The notes: generated by a model from the sequence alone, not told the origin. A DNA stretch of 37,655 nucleotides from UMGS1781 sp964389545 (GCA_964389545.1 CAYMDN010000011.1:1-37655), one strand, 5' to 3'. Positions 15,854 to 24,666 are shown, numbered from the stretch's first letter. Numbers and translations: made by a program.

Positions 15854-17030
15854 ATGAAAAATTCAAGAAATGTAACTATTTTTATTATAATTATATTATT
15901 TATATATAGTTTATTCTCTAAATTCTATTTACAGAATTTAGGAATAAATTATATATACAGTTTAAATCCTTTATTCTTTTTGAGTTTAGCATTAATACTA
16001 AAACATACAATAGTTTCACCATATAAAACAAAAAAGTATAAAAAACCAATTATACAATTTGTTTTAATTACGATTTTGTGTTATGCATTTATATATTTAA
16101 TTTCAGGGTTATTTCTAAACTATGGCAATAACCCATATTCTAATTCACTTAAAGGTATTATTCTTAATTTATATTCAACGGGATTAGTAATAGTTTGTAG
16201 AGAATATATAAGATATAAATTAATTAATAATGTTTTTAAAAAAGATCATAAAATGATTTTTATATTAATAGTAATAGTGTTTTCGATTCAAGATATTAGT
16301 ATTGCTAACTTACAAAATAGTATAAATATATATTTTCTGTTTAAAACAATTTTTGGGACAGTTATACCCACAATAATAAGAAATATACTATATACGTATA
16401 TTGCTATTTATACAGATTGCATTGCAGCTATTATATATGAAATATTATATTATTTATTATTATGGATACCACCTGTATTGCCAAAAACACCATGGGTATT
16501 TGACGCAATAATTAATACAGTTTTTCCTTTGATATTATTACTATATTGTAGATATGATATAACTTCACAAGATAAATTACATGTATATAAATTATCTACT
16601 TCAACTAAACCAAGTGGAATGATACCTCTTACTATGGCTATTGTATTAGCTATATGGTTTGCATTGGGAATCTTTCCATTAAAGCCAATAGGAGTGGCAA
16701 GTGGAAGTATGAAACCTAATATTAATATTGGTGATGTTGTAATAATAAAAAAATGTACAGCCAATGATATAGAGGTAAATGATATTATAGAGTATAAAAG
16801 AAAAAATTTTTCAGTCATACATAGAGTAATAGAAAAGTATCAAGTAGATGGCGAAATATTTTTTATAACAAAAGGAGACAACAATAAAACTGCTGATCGG
16901 AGATCCAGTCAGTGAAAAAAATGTAGTAGGTAAAGCTATGGTAAAAATACCGTACTTGGCTTTACCAACGATATGGCTCAATAATTTAAGTGGACAACAC
17001 TTAAATGTTGATGTAGAATTAGGAGAATGA
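15854..17030 (+). CDS. ER-type (SipW-like) signal peptidase I with +1 frameshift
   Basis: Membrane serine protease of family S26 that would cleave the signals of the TasA-like and InlB/LamG proteins. Residues 1-240 add several membrane helices not present in ordinary SipW. The catalytic part has Ser285 in ASGSMKPNINIGD and His323 in SVIHRV; His in place of Lys marks the ER/SipW type. The conserved box TKGDNN..D..PV is split: in frame the gene reads GAT CGG AGA and stops at 16915, but skipping C16898 gives GDPVSEKNVVGKAMVKIPYL and runs to TGA 17030, as the family requires. The protein is about 391 residues if the shift is made. It could be a pseudogene or an indel error. Confidence 0.75.
16898..16900 (+). 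other. Apparent +1 frameshift site 1 (CGG A) in the signal peptidase gene
   Basis: The zero-frame codon is CGG, followed by A. Ignoring the C makes the next codon GGA and restores the family-conserved C-terminus. AAAGGAG lies 20 bases upstream, too far to be a prfB-like stimulator. Confidence 0.6.
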
Positions 17031-17064
17031 GGTAATAAGAGAATAAGCAATAGGAGATGATAAA

Positions 17065-18147
17065 ATGCTAAAGAAAAAAATAAATCAGATTAATAAAAAA
17101 ATAAAGTTAAGTAATACAATAAGAACAATTTTAATTATAATTTCTATTGCTATGTTTGCAATTGGTTCTGGACACCTAATCAAGTCACTAATAGCTAAAG
17201 AAGAAATATATACTGAAAATAAAGAGAAATATAATTATACTAATAAATTTACTTCAAACTCAAAAATTAATTTAAAAGCTAATGAATATATAAAGGAAAC
17301 AGATATAACAGAAAAATATACTTATTTATCAGATTTAATATCTAATATTGATATGGACATGAATTATTATTATTCCGATTCTGAAACCGTTCCAGTCACA
17401 TATAATTATCAAATTGAAGCTTTGGTAAAAGCAAGTTATACAACTAATAATAAAACTTATGATGTATTAAATAAGAGTGAGATATTAAAGCAAGTAAAAG
17501 ATATAACAACATCATCAAATGATTTAAAAATCAGTGAAAAAATTACCGTTGATTATTCTAAATATCACGAAATGATAAAGGAATTCAAACAATCAATGGG
17601 AATTAGTGCAAATTCTTACTTATATATAAGATTGATAGTTAATACAAAAGCAAATATAGATAATGAAGAGATTAGAAATCAGTATATATCAGATTATAAT
17701 ATATCGCTAGGAGATAAAATAGCATTGATTTCCGAAAACAATAATGATGAAATATCTAAAGCTATAAAGTATGAAAAACAGACAAAAGCTGCTTTAGATA
17801 CAAATTATAAAAGTGTAATATCAAGCGTAATTATTATGCTAGTAGGTTTAATAATGCTGAAAATAATAATTCAAAACACAGAGAAATTAAATATAATAAA
17901 AAATAAATATAAATTAGAATTAAATAGAATAATGAAATCTTGTGAAAACAAAATTGTTGAAATTGAAGATCTGAAACAAGTAGATCTAGAGAATGCAACT
18001 AGAGTAAAAGATATAACTCAATTATTGAAATTATCAGATGAAGCTTTGGTTCCAATATACTGTTACATCAAAGAAACTGCAACAGAAGAAGAAGCATATT
18101 TTATAGTTACAAAATATGAAAAAAGTTACATATATATTTTAAGATAA
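17065..18147 (+). CDS. DUF5305-type membrane protein
   Basis: 360 residues with a membrane helix near each end (about 20-40 and 250-272, SVIIMLVGLIMLKIII) and an outside domain between (VTYNYQIEALVKASYTTNNK). The C-terminal ~85 residues are cytoplasmic. This layout and the strand-rich middle match DUF5305 proteins, which are often found beside SipW-like signal peptidases and TasA-like proteins. Its role is unknown; partnering with the peptidase or its substrates is an inference from position. It starts after AGGAGATG, 34 bases behind the restored peptidase stop. No in-frame CGG occurs here. Confidence 0.68.
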   Translation: MLKKKINQINKKIKLSNTIRTILIIISIAMFAIGSGHLIKSLIAKEEIYTENKEKYNYTNKFTSNSKINLKANEYIKETDITEKYTYLSDLISNIDMDMNYYYSDSETVPVTYNYQIEALVKASYTTNNKTYDVLNKSEILKQVKDITTSSNDLKISEKITVDYSKYHEMIKEFKQSMGISANSYLYIRLIVNTKANIDNEEIRNQYISDYNISLGDKIALISENNNDEISKAIKYEKQTKAALDTNYKSVISSVIIMLVGLIMLKIIIQNTEKLNIIKNKYKLELNRIMKSCENKIVEIEDLKQVDLENATRVKDITQLLKLSDEALVPIYCYIKETATEEEAYFIVTKYEKSYIYILR

Positions 18148-18189
18148 ATTATAGTAGATTATTATACATATTAAAGAGGAAAAAGAAAA

Positions 18190-20276
18190 ATGAAAAATTA
18201 TAGTAAATATAATAAATTTGGAAGATTTAATAAAAAAACATTTTTAAAGCCCTCCATAATAATGGTAATAATATTAGTTATAAGTTTTATAATATTTTTG
18301 GGTTATGCATTAATGAATGATATGCTAACAATTGGAGGAAGTGCTAATACAAATAGTTATACCATAACGTATATTCTTAATGGTGGAATAAACTCAGATA
18401 ATCCAATAACAGAATATAATTCAACGACAGATGGGCTATTACCAATACCTACATATACTGGATATACTTTTGCAGGTTGGTATGAAAATGATACTTTTAC
18501 AGGAGAAAGTTTAAAAACAACGCCAACGCGGAAGAAAGGTAAGAGATTTAATATTATATGCTAAATGGATAGCAACGCCATACATTATAACTTATAACCT
18601 AGATCAAGGAACACAAGCAGATGGACAAGTAACAACATTTACCATAGAGGATTTAAATGTCAAGCTTCTTGAACCAACACGCGATGGCTATCTTTTTGAT
18701 GGATGGTATGAAAATTCAGACTTTTCTGATAGTCCAATAACGGAAATAGTATCAATAGGAGATAAAGAACTTTATGCAAAATGGATACCTACATATAAAA
18801 TAACATATAATTTAAATGGAGGAGTAAATCCAATTGAACAGATTACTCAATATTCTGAGGAAAATGTTGTAAGTCTGTTATCCCCAACTAAAAATAGTTA
18901 TATATTTAAAGGATGGTATGAAAGTCCCACGTTTAGTGGAACTGCCATTAAGACAACTCTAGGAAAAACAGGTGATTTAATATTATATGCTAGATGGTCT
19001 AAATTACCTGCTCAATACCAAGAAGTAGAATATATACAAAGTTATGCAGGAGAATATATTGATACTAAAGTTTATCCAAATCAAGATACAAGAATTCAAT
19101 TATTGGTATCTCCCACAGAATACTTAAATCCAGACGCAATTGATAGTGTATCAGCAACGTATCAAGGCTGGCTTGGTTCTAGGAGTGATCAATCTAATAC
19201 AAGCTTTGTTGTATGGTTTCATCAAGACTCTACACAATATGATCTCAGAGTAGATTATGAAGATTTTACCATCATGTTAACTGACACAAGCATAGAAATT
19301 GAAAATCAGTATAACATTTATATTGATAGTAATAAAATTAAAGTAAATAATGATGAATATATTATGAAAGAACATGGGGATTTTCAGTCTCCTACTACTT
19401 TAACATTATTTGGAGTAAAAACATATAATAGCAGTGGTAGTTTAAATGATGATGATTCTATCGATAGAAGACTAGGAAGATTAAGACTCTATTCATGTCA
19501 AATATGGGATGGAAATACTTTAATTCGTGATTTTGTACCATGTTATAGAAAATCAGATAATGAAGTTGGATTATATGATATTGTAAATGATGTTTTTTAT
19601 ACAAATAGATATCGTTTAACCGATGCATATATGGAATTGGATTATATAGAAAGTTCAGGGACACAATATATTGAAACAGACATTTATCCTAATCAAAATA
19701 CAGGAATTGAATTTGTAGCAGATGCACTATCAGCATCAGAAAATGAAGGATGGTTTGGAGGAAGAACTTCAGGCTTTAATAATTCATTTGTCTTATGGAA
19801 GTTAGGTAATAATTTTAGATTAGATTATAATGAACAATATAATAATTTTTCAGAAATGCCAATAACAGAAAATACAACATATACAATTACTATAGATAAA
19901 AACATATCAACAATTAATAATGATAGAGTTACATTTGATAGTTCAAATAATTTCAAATCTTCAGCTAGTATAACTTTATTTGGAATAAAAACATATAGTA
20001 GTATTAATCCTTATAATGATGAAGATTCAGTTGACATAAGAATGGCTAGTATTAGACTTCGTTCATGTAAGATATGGAGTAATAATCGAAATACTTTATT
20101 AAGAGATTATATTCCTTGTTATAGAATTTTTGATCATCAAGCAGGTTTATATGATAAAGTATCTAGAAGATTTTTTCCTAATTGCCGGAACAGGATCATT
20201 TAGTGCTGGAAACACGATAGGTGAAATTAGACTACCAGTAATCCCATTTACAGCAGGAAGTAAGGTAGATGATTAA
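18190..20276 (+). CDS. InlB-repeat / LamG-like surface protein with two +1 frameshifts
   Basis: If both shifts are made, 694 residues. The N-terminal helix leads to GYALMNDMLTIGGSANTNS, nearly the same SipW-type signal as the TasA-like protein. Then come three InlB B-type (Listeria-Bacteroides) repeats, each ending LYAKW or LYARW (GYTFAGWYENDTF, GYLFDGWYENSDF, SYIFKGWYESPTF), followed by two tandem lectin-like (LamG/concanavalin-type) domains, each with QYIxT, VWFH or VLWK, LTLFGVKTYNSS or ITLFGIKTYSS, and DFVPCYRKSD or DYIPCYRIFD. Zero-frame reading stops at 18564 and again at 20203; skipping C18529 and C20186 joins the parts. An adhesin is likely. No LPXTG is visible. Confidence 0.72.
18529..18531 (+). 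other. Apparent +1 frameshift site 2 (CGG A) in repeat 1 of the surface protein
   Basis: Zero frame reads CCA ACG CGG AAG and ends at TAA 18564. Skipping the C gives GGA AGA ... GAT TTA ATA TTA TAT GCT AAA TGG, which codes for DLILYAKW, the required end of an InlB B-repeat. This is matched by GDLILYARW in repeat 3. Confidence 0.62.
20186..20188 (+). other. Apparent +1 frameshift site 3 (CGG A) near the surface protein C-terminus
   Basis: Zero frame reads AAT TGC CGG AAC AGG ATC ATT TAG. Skipping the C gives GGTGSFSAG-like sequence (GTGSFSAGNTIG) to TAA 20276. Similar proteins usually read NAGTG here; an extra T before GCC would give exactly that, so the location of the indel is ambiguous in this case. 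Confidence 0.5.
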
Positions 20277-20302
20277 TTATAAAAATATCTTGAAAAATAT
20301 TT

Positions 20303-20334
20303 AAAGAACAAATAGTTAATTATTTGTTCTTTTA
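20303..20334 (+). terminator. Terminator of the surface-protein operon
   Basis: Perfect 12-bp stem AAAGAACAAATA / TATTTGTTCTTT, GTTAAT loop, TTT tail. Lies 27 bases after the restored stop of the surface protein, supporting that stop as the real gene end. Confidence 0.9.
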
Positions 20335-20741
20335 TTAATCTAATTTAAAATATGAAAGAAATTGACTTTTTGCTTCTTATGTAATTATAAATAAAGATTG
20401 GAAATATTTTATTAGAAAAGTCAGTAGAGTAGGGAGGAAGAGGCAAATTTTAAAATTTGCAAAAATATTTTGTGCAATGTTATAAAAGATTATATGCATT
20501 TCATATACACATCGTAATTTGTATCTATATGAAATTTTAATTTTTGTTTTAAAATAAAATTTTTTATAAAATTATAAATTTGCAAAATCTTGAAAATTTA
20601 ATTTTCAAAAAAAATTATGTAAATTATTAACAAATGTTCTCTTTTTGTTTTTTTATAAACCAAACATTTGTTGCTTATGAATTTTTATAATATATGATTT
20701 AGATTTTATATATTTAATTATAATTCATTACTATGAAATTT

Positions 20742-20790
20742 GGTTTTAAGCTATTTTTATTATTTACACGTTAAATTAGTTGTTTAAAAA
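20742..20790 (+). repeat. Degenerate copy of the ~90-bp intergenic repeat
   Basis: GGTTTTAAGCTATTTTTAT... aligns with GATTTTAAGCCGTTTTTAT... of the two better copies (20924 and 21097), including the TTAAATTAGTTGTTT part. It lies 182 bases upstream of the next copy. Confidence 0.55.
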
Positions 20791-20897
20791 TTTTTCTCCC
20801 TTATAATCGATTCTCATAATTATTTTATAGTTCTATTTATTACTATTATTCTATAGTTCTTGTATGTATTGATATTAGTGAGTTTGTGGATAAAATA

Positions 20898-20990
20898 CCC
20901 TAAAATAACGACGCGTCAGAATCGATTTTAAGCCGTTTTTATAAATTAGACATATAACTTGTTGTCTCAAATAACTGCCAATCCTCGTGC
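20898..20990 (+). repeat. Intergenic repeat copy A
   Basis: Shares CCCTAAAATA.CGACGC, then AGAATCGATTTTAAGCCG and TTTTTATAAATTAGACATATA with copy B at 21071, and ends with CAATCCT.G.GC. It contains the hairpin AGACA ... TGTCT, whose loop differs from copy B while the stem is kept. Confidence 0.9.
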
Positions 20991-21070
20991 TTTGTTATTT
21001 TTAGCAATTTTAGCATAAAAATTTATAATTTATATAATAAATTTATAATATTATAAAAATGCCTAAAAAG

Positions 21071-21163
21071 CCCTAAAATAGCGACGCACGAGAATCGATT
21101 TTAAGCCGTTTTTATAAATTAGACATATAGTTTCATGTCTTGAAATATCGTCAATCCTAGAGC
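21071..21163 (+). repeat. Intergenic repeat copy B
   Basis: Second well-preserved copy, 173 bases after copy A. The stem AGACAT / ATGTCT is one pair longer than in copy A, and the loop between is changed, as expected for a structured RNA or a protein site with dyad symmetry. Confidence 0.9.
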
Positions 21164-21747
21164 CTAAGCGGTTTTTGCGTTTTTTTAAAATTCAGGATAA
21201 AATATAAGATATAATCTCAAAAATAAGGTTATAAAAATTTATAAATGAAAAATTATATAGATATAATATAAAAATGGATTAAAATTGAATTTAAAAGGTT
21301 ATAAGAATATTAATATAGTAATTGATATAGATGATATTAATATAAGTATATAAAGTTATAAGATATATAGATAATAAATATAATATACGACAGGTATAAG
21401 TGACTGAAAGAGGCATGAATGTAAGAAGAGAAGCCTACGCCTATATTCTAAATAGCTCCTATCTTCAATTGTACAAAACTTTGATTTTGTGCAATGTTAT
21501 ATTTAAATATTTTAAGTTATTACATCTTCTATTCTTCCAATTGTTTCTTAAAATTTGCTCTTCTCCCATTATAATATCTAATTAGAAAATTATCAAATTA
21601 TTTTAAGAATTTAAAAAATTCTTTTTCAAAATATAAATTTTAAGTTTTATTTAATAAATTTATTATATTATACTTATATGAGTTAATTAAAATTACATTT
21701 TAAAAATATATTTTTCTACTCTTCTAATATATTTTGGTAACTTTTAT

Positions 21748-21786
21748 AAAAAAATAATCCCTACTCTACTGTAGGGATTATTTTTT
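21748..21786 (-). terminator. Terminator after malQ
   Basis: Perfect stem TAATCCCTAC / GTAGGGATTA with a 6-base loop, flanked by A7 and T6, so it can end transcription in both directions. It touches the malQ stop codon. Confidence 0.93.
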
Positions 21787-23104
21787 AGTTAAAATGCCTT
21801 ATTTCTTGCTTGAAATCGTTGAAATTCTGCAATTTCCAGCTCCAATTTGAATCTCCAGTAGTTCCTGGTACGTTTATTCTTGAGGTTTCATCTAGTCCTA
21901 GAATGTCTTGTGCTGTAATAACAACCATTTTTGCTTTGCACTTCATACAGTATTCCATCATACCTATATTTACATTTATATCATTACACTGATTTTTGCG
22001 TAAAAATTCATGTAATTGATTTTTATGAAAATCATCTAAACTTTTGTACCAGCCATAAACTGTGTTACAATCATGATTTCCTGGAAATGCTAAAACATTT
22101 TCTGAAAAATTATCTTTATCATATAAATTATCTAAATCTATACTATATTGAAGTATATTTTGTCTTGTAAAATTATAATGTTCTCTTAACTTGACTGTCT
22201 CGTCTCTAATATCGCCTAAGTCTTCAATAATTAAATTATCTATATTTACATCTGTTTTAAATAGTTCATCAAAGAAGTCATACCCTACTCCGTCTGAATA
22301 TTCTCCCTCTTTACCTGATTTACCTATAGGAATTTTAAAGAATGAATCATATCCTCTAAAATAATCAACTCTAATTTTATCGAATAATTGAGTATAGTAT
22401 TTAAATCTATTTATCAAATATTTGTATTTTGTTCTCTTTAAATATTTTACATTATATACAGGACTATTCCATTTTTGACCATCACTGTTAAAATAGTCTG
22501 GAGGTGTACCTGATTCGAATGTAAATGCACCATTTTTCATTTCAAAACAATTAGAGTGGTAACTAGTTTCTGCAGAGTCAAAAACTGGATATACTGGCAT
22601 ATCACCTATAATTTTAACTCCTTTAGAATTTGCATAATTTTTAAGCTCCATCCATTGTTTATATAAAATATATTGTAAGAATAAATAATAACCAAGAGGC
22701 TCTTTATATTTTTTTGATGCAAATTCAGCATATTCTTTTATTTCAGCAGTTTTTATAAATTTACGGAATTCTTTTGTTGGTTCAAACTTTTTAAAAGCAC
22801 GTTTATAATATTGCTTTTTGTAGCTTGCATCTAATATTCTATCTGTAGACTCTCTTTCTTTTATAGTTTTTATTAAACCATCATTTTTTAATTTATCTAA
22901 TGAAATATAACTTTCTTCTAATGCATAATAGCTAACTGGTGAATATGGCAATCCATTACATGCATTAATTGGAAGTATTTCCCAATATGTAATATTATTT
23001 TCACTTAATATATCTATAAATTCATATGCTTCATATCCAAAATCACCAATTCCATATTTACTTGGAAGCGAAAATATTGGAAGCAAAATACCTTTTTCTT
23101 TCAT
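21785..23104 (-). CDS. malQ: 4-alpha-glucanotransferase (amylomaltase), GH77
   Basis: 439 residues. Transfers alpha-1,4-glucan chains between malto-oligosaccharides or glycogen. Motifs in order: NGLPYSPVSYYALEESYIS, the nucleophile Asp in KIRVDYFRGYDSF, the acid/base Glu in IIEDLGDIRDETVKLREHYNF, GNHDCNTVYGWY, and INVPGTTGDSNWSW. It is shorter than the usual ~500 residues but keeps all catalytic parts. I start it at ATG 23104 behind GAGGAGAG; the frame extends 14 codons further upstream without a ribosome site. It is a single gene, closed by the terminator at 21748. No maltose or glycogen gene is next to it. Confidence 0.9.
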   Translation of the reverse strand: MKEKGILLPIFSLPSKYGIGDFGYEAYEFIDILSENNITYWEILPINACNGLPYSPVSYYALEESYISLDKLKNDGLIKTIKERESTDRILDASYKKQYYKRAFKKFEPTKEFRKFIKTAEIKEYAEFASKKYKEPLGYYLFLQYILYKQWMELKNYANSKGVKIIGDMPVYPVFDSAETSYHSNCFEMKNGAFTFESGTPPDYFNSDGQKWNSPVYNVKYLKRTKYKYLINRFKYYTQLFDKIRVDYFRGYDSFFKIPIGKSGKEGEYSDGVGYDFFDELFKTDVNIDNLIIEDLGDIRDETVKLREHYNFTRQNILQYSIDLDNLYDKDNFSENVLAFPGNHDCNTVYGWYKSLDDFHKNQLHEFLRKNQCNDINVNIGMMEYCMKCKAKMVVITAQDILGLDETSRINVPGTTGDSNWSWKLQNFNDFKQEIRHFN

Positions 23105-23173
23105 ATTCTTCTCTCCTCTTTTGTTAATATATGTTATTAATATCATAAAAGAAAATAAAAATCAATAGCAGGG

Positions 23174-23206
23174 AAAAATCCCCGTTTGCTTTCACAAACG
23201 GGGATT
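23174..23206 (-). terminator. Terminator after the metallo-hydrolase gene
   Basis: 12-bp stem AATCCCCGTTTG / CAAACGGGGATT with a 6-base loop and, on the minus strand, a TTTTT tail. Lies 45 bases after the stop. Confidence 0.88.
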
Positions 23207-23208
23207 CT

Positions 23209-23228
23209 AACTTGAGTATACTCAAGTT
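23209..23228. repeat. Perfect 20-bp palindrome
   Basis: AACTTGAGTATACTCAAGTT is fully self-complementary and sits between the stop of the metallo-hydrolase gene and its terminator. It can form a hairpin in the mRNA or be a dimeric protein site. Confidence 0.9.
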
Positions 23229-23250
23229 CTGTGGTTGCTGTTATCGAAGG

Positions 23251-24666
23251 TTAATCAAACTTGGTGGATAAGGTTTTAACAAGTCCGTAGTGATTGACTC
23301 TAAAGAAGTACTCTCGTCCTAAGAGCCCAACATGCCTTGCCTGAACTTCGTTGGTGATTCGTTCGGCAAAGATTTTCTTCACGTCCTCTTCTCCATGGTT
23401 AACAAGAACCAACCTGAGATTTTTGAACTGTTGTAAGAAAGCAATCATTTCATCAGCTTTTGCATGAGCAGAATATTCTGTAGAATACTCCACTTTAGCC
23501 CTTTTCCGGGCAATTAAACCGCCAACTTCAACACTATTCCCAGATTCGGTATCTTTTAGCCTTGCTCCTAATGTAAGGGGAGTTGTGAAACCAGTGAACT
23601 GAATCAATGCATTCTCTCTCGAAAGATATTCGGGAATGTAGGTCTGTGCAGGTCCATAGGAGCCCATCCCAGAGGTTGTTACGATAATTTTTCGTGCAGT
23701 GCTTTCCACGATGTCAGGTCTGGAAGAACTATCAACATAGGTAAGGTTCTCTGGTAGAAAGTTCTTCATCTCAGGGCGATTGTCCAACCCATCATGGAGG
23801 TAAAGACTGGTATACTTAAAAGCCAGTTTGCCGTCAAAATAGATAGGTACATCAAGACTTAAATCACCAGATTCCTGCATTTTCTTGAGAGTATACAGGA
23901 TTTCCTGAGACCTTCCCAGGGAAAATACCATTGCAACAGTTGTGCCATTATTGTTTACACAGTTAATAACGTTTTGCTTGAATGTTTCCGTAACTTCGGT
24001 GGAGTCCATATTTCCGTACGTAGACTCCTGTATTACGGTAAGAGGAAGTTCCAATACCCATTGAGGTAAAGGAGGAACATCGAAAAAGATGTTCTTGTTA
24101 TTGTAGTCACCAGTAAACAAGATGTTGATATCATCGTACCCCGGATAACTGATTTGAACCAAGATGAGAGCTGCACCAACCAGGTGCCCATTCGGAAAGA
24201 AAGTTGCGACAACATTAGGATGAACCTGGATAGGTTCGAAGTATTTGCATGGTTGAACCAGTTGTAACGTTTTAGATACATTGGACTCATCATAGATGCG
24301 TTTACTATTGTTACGTTTTGCCAGGTCATTGAGAACTTTACAGCTGTCGAATAGTGCAAATGGAATAAGTTTTGAGGTTGTTTCGGTCATGTAAATAGGG
24401 TTGCGAAAACCGTTTTTTACCATGAAGGGAAGTCGGCCAACGTGATCTACGTGGTTGTGAGTGACAAGACAAAAGTCGACATGCTCAGAGTAAAACGGGA
24501 GTGTTTCATTCAACTCGTTGTATTTGCGTTCTTGAAACATACCGCAATCAACAACAAAGCGAATGGTACTTCTGTCTGGAGGTTTTACAATCACCAGGTT
24601 GCAAGAACCGGTAACTGTTGGATGCATTGCCATGATGTCTGCATGAAACCGTGCTTTGTTACCCAT
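23251..24666 (-). CDS. Beta-CASP metallo-beta-lactamase-fold hydrolase (RNA-processing type), acquired
   Basis: 471 residues. The MBL core has the metal motif THNHVDHVGRLP, then NGHLVGAALILV, FTGDYN and ESTYGNM. A beta-CASP insert follows (FSLGRSQEIL ... VTTSGMGSYGPAQ), and the end has the VEYSTEYSAHAKADEMIAFL and LVNHGEEDVKKIFAERI motifs seen in CPSF-73/Ysh1-like nucleases. A nuclease acting on RNA is likely, but the substrate is unknown. Start 24666 follows AAAGGAGAATT. DNA is clearly richer in G+C than rho or malQ on either side, with CTG, ACC and CGG codons (24651 and 23508). Own consensus promoter and terminator: an inserted single-gene unit. Confidence 0.85.
   Translation of the reverse strand: MGNKARFHADIMAMHPTVTGSCNLVIVKPPDRSTIRFVVDCGMFQERKYNELNETLPFYSEHVDFCLVTHNHVDHVGRLPFMVKNGFRNPIYMTETTSKLIPFALFDSCKVLNDLAKRNNSKRIYDESNVSKTLQLVQPCKYFEPIQVHPNVVATFFPNGHLVGAALILVQISYPGYDDINILFTGDYNNKNIFFDVPPLPQWVLELPLTVIQESTYGNMDSTEVTETFKQNVINCVNNNGTTVAMVFSLGRSQEILYTLKKMQESGDLSLDVPIYFDGKLAFKYTSLYLHDGLDNRPEMKNFLPENLTYVDSSSRPDIVESTARKIIVTTSGMGSYGPAQTYIPEYLSRENALIQFTGFTTPLTLGARLKDTESGNSVEVGGLIARKRAKVEYSTEYSAHAKADEMIAFLQQFKNLRLVLVNHGEEDVKKIFAERITNEVQARHVGLLGREYFFRVNHYGLVKTLSTKFD

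Larger units (their letters stand above)
20337..21747. other. Gene-poor A+T-rich region with repeats
   Basis: No convincing coding sequence. It holds three diverged copies of a ~90-bp unit, an 18-bp palindrome GCAAATTTTAAAATTTGC (20443-20460), the inverted repeat TTGAAAAT-TTA-ATTTTCAA (20590-20608), and an exact 18-bp direct repeat ATTTTGTGCAATGTTATA at 20467 and 21484. A possible promoter (TTGACT 20362, TATAAA 20386, 18-base gap) could drive an RNA rightwards. A 61-codon open frame at 21400 has no supporting features. Confidence 0.6.

Noticed and set aside
16860..16900. prfB-type stimulated frameshift
   Set aside because: prfB uses an SD-like motif three bases before CUU UGA; here no such motif is near any of the three CGG sites, and no stop codon is at the slip point.
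19458..19664. Minus-strand frames inside the surface protein region
   Set aside because: They lie opposite a continuous domain pattern and have no ribosome site.
16898..20188. Reassignment of CGG to another amino acid
   Set aside because: Any amino acid at CGG leaves the reading frame unchanged, and the zero frame ends soon after; only a shift restores the proteins.
20898..21163. CRISPR or IS interpretation of the ~90-bp intergenic repeats
   Set aside because: Only three diverged copies with long unequal spacing, and no cas or transposase gene nearby.
21400..21585. 61-codon open frame in the gene desert
   Set aside because: No ribosome site, no recognisable protein features, and a composition typical of A+T-rich noncoding DNA.
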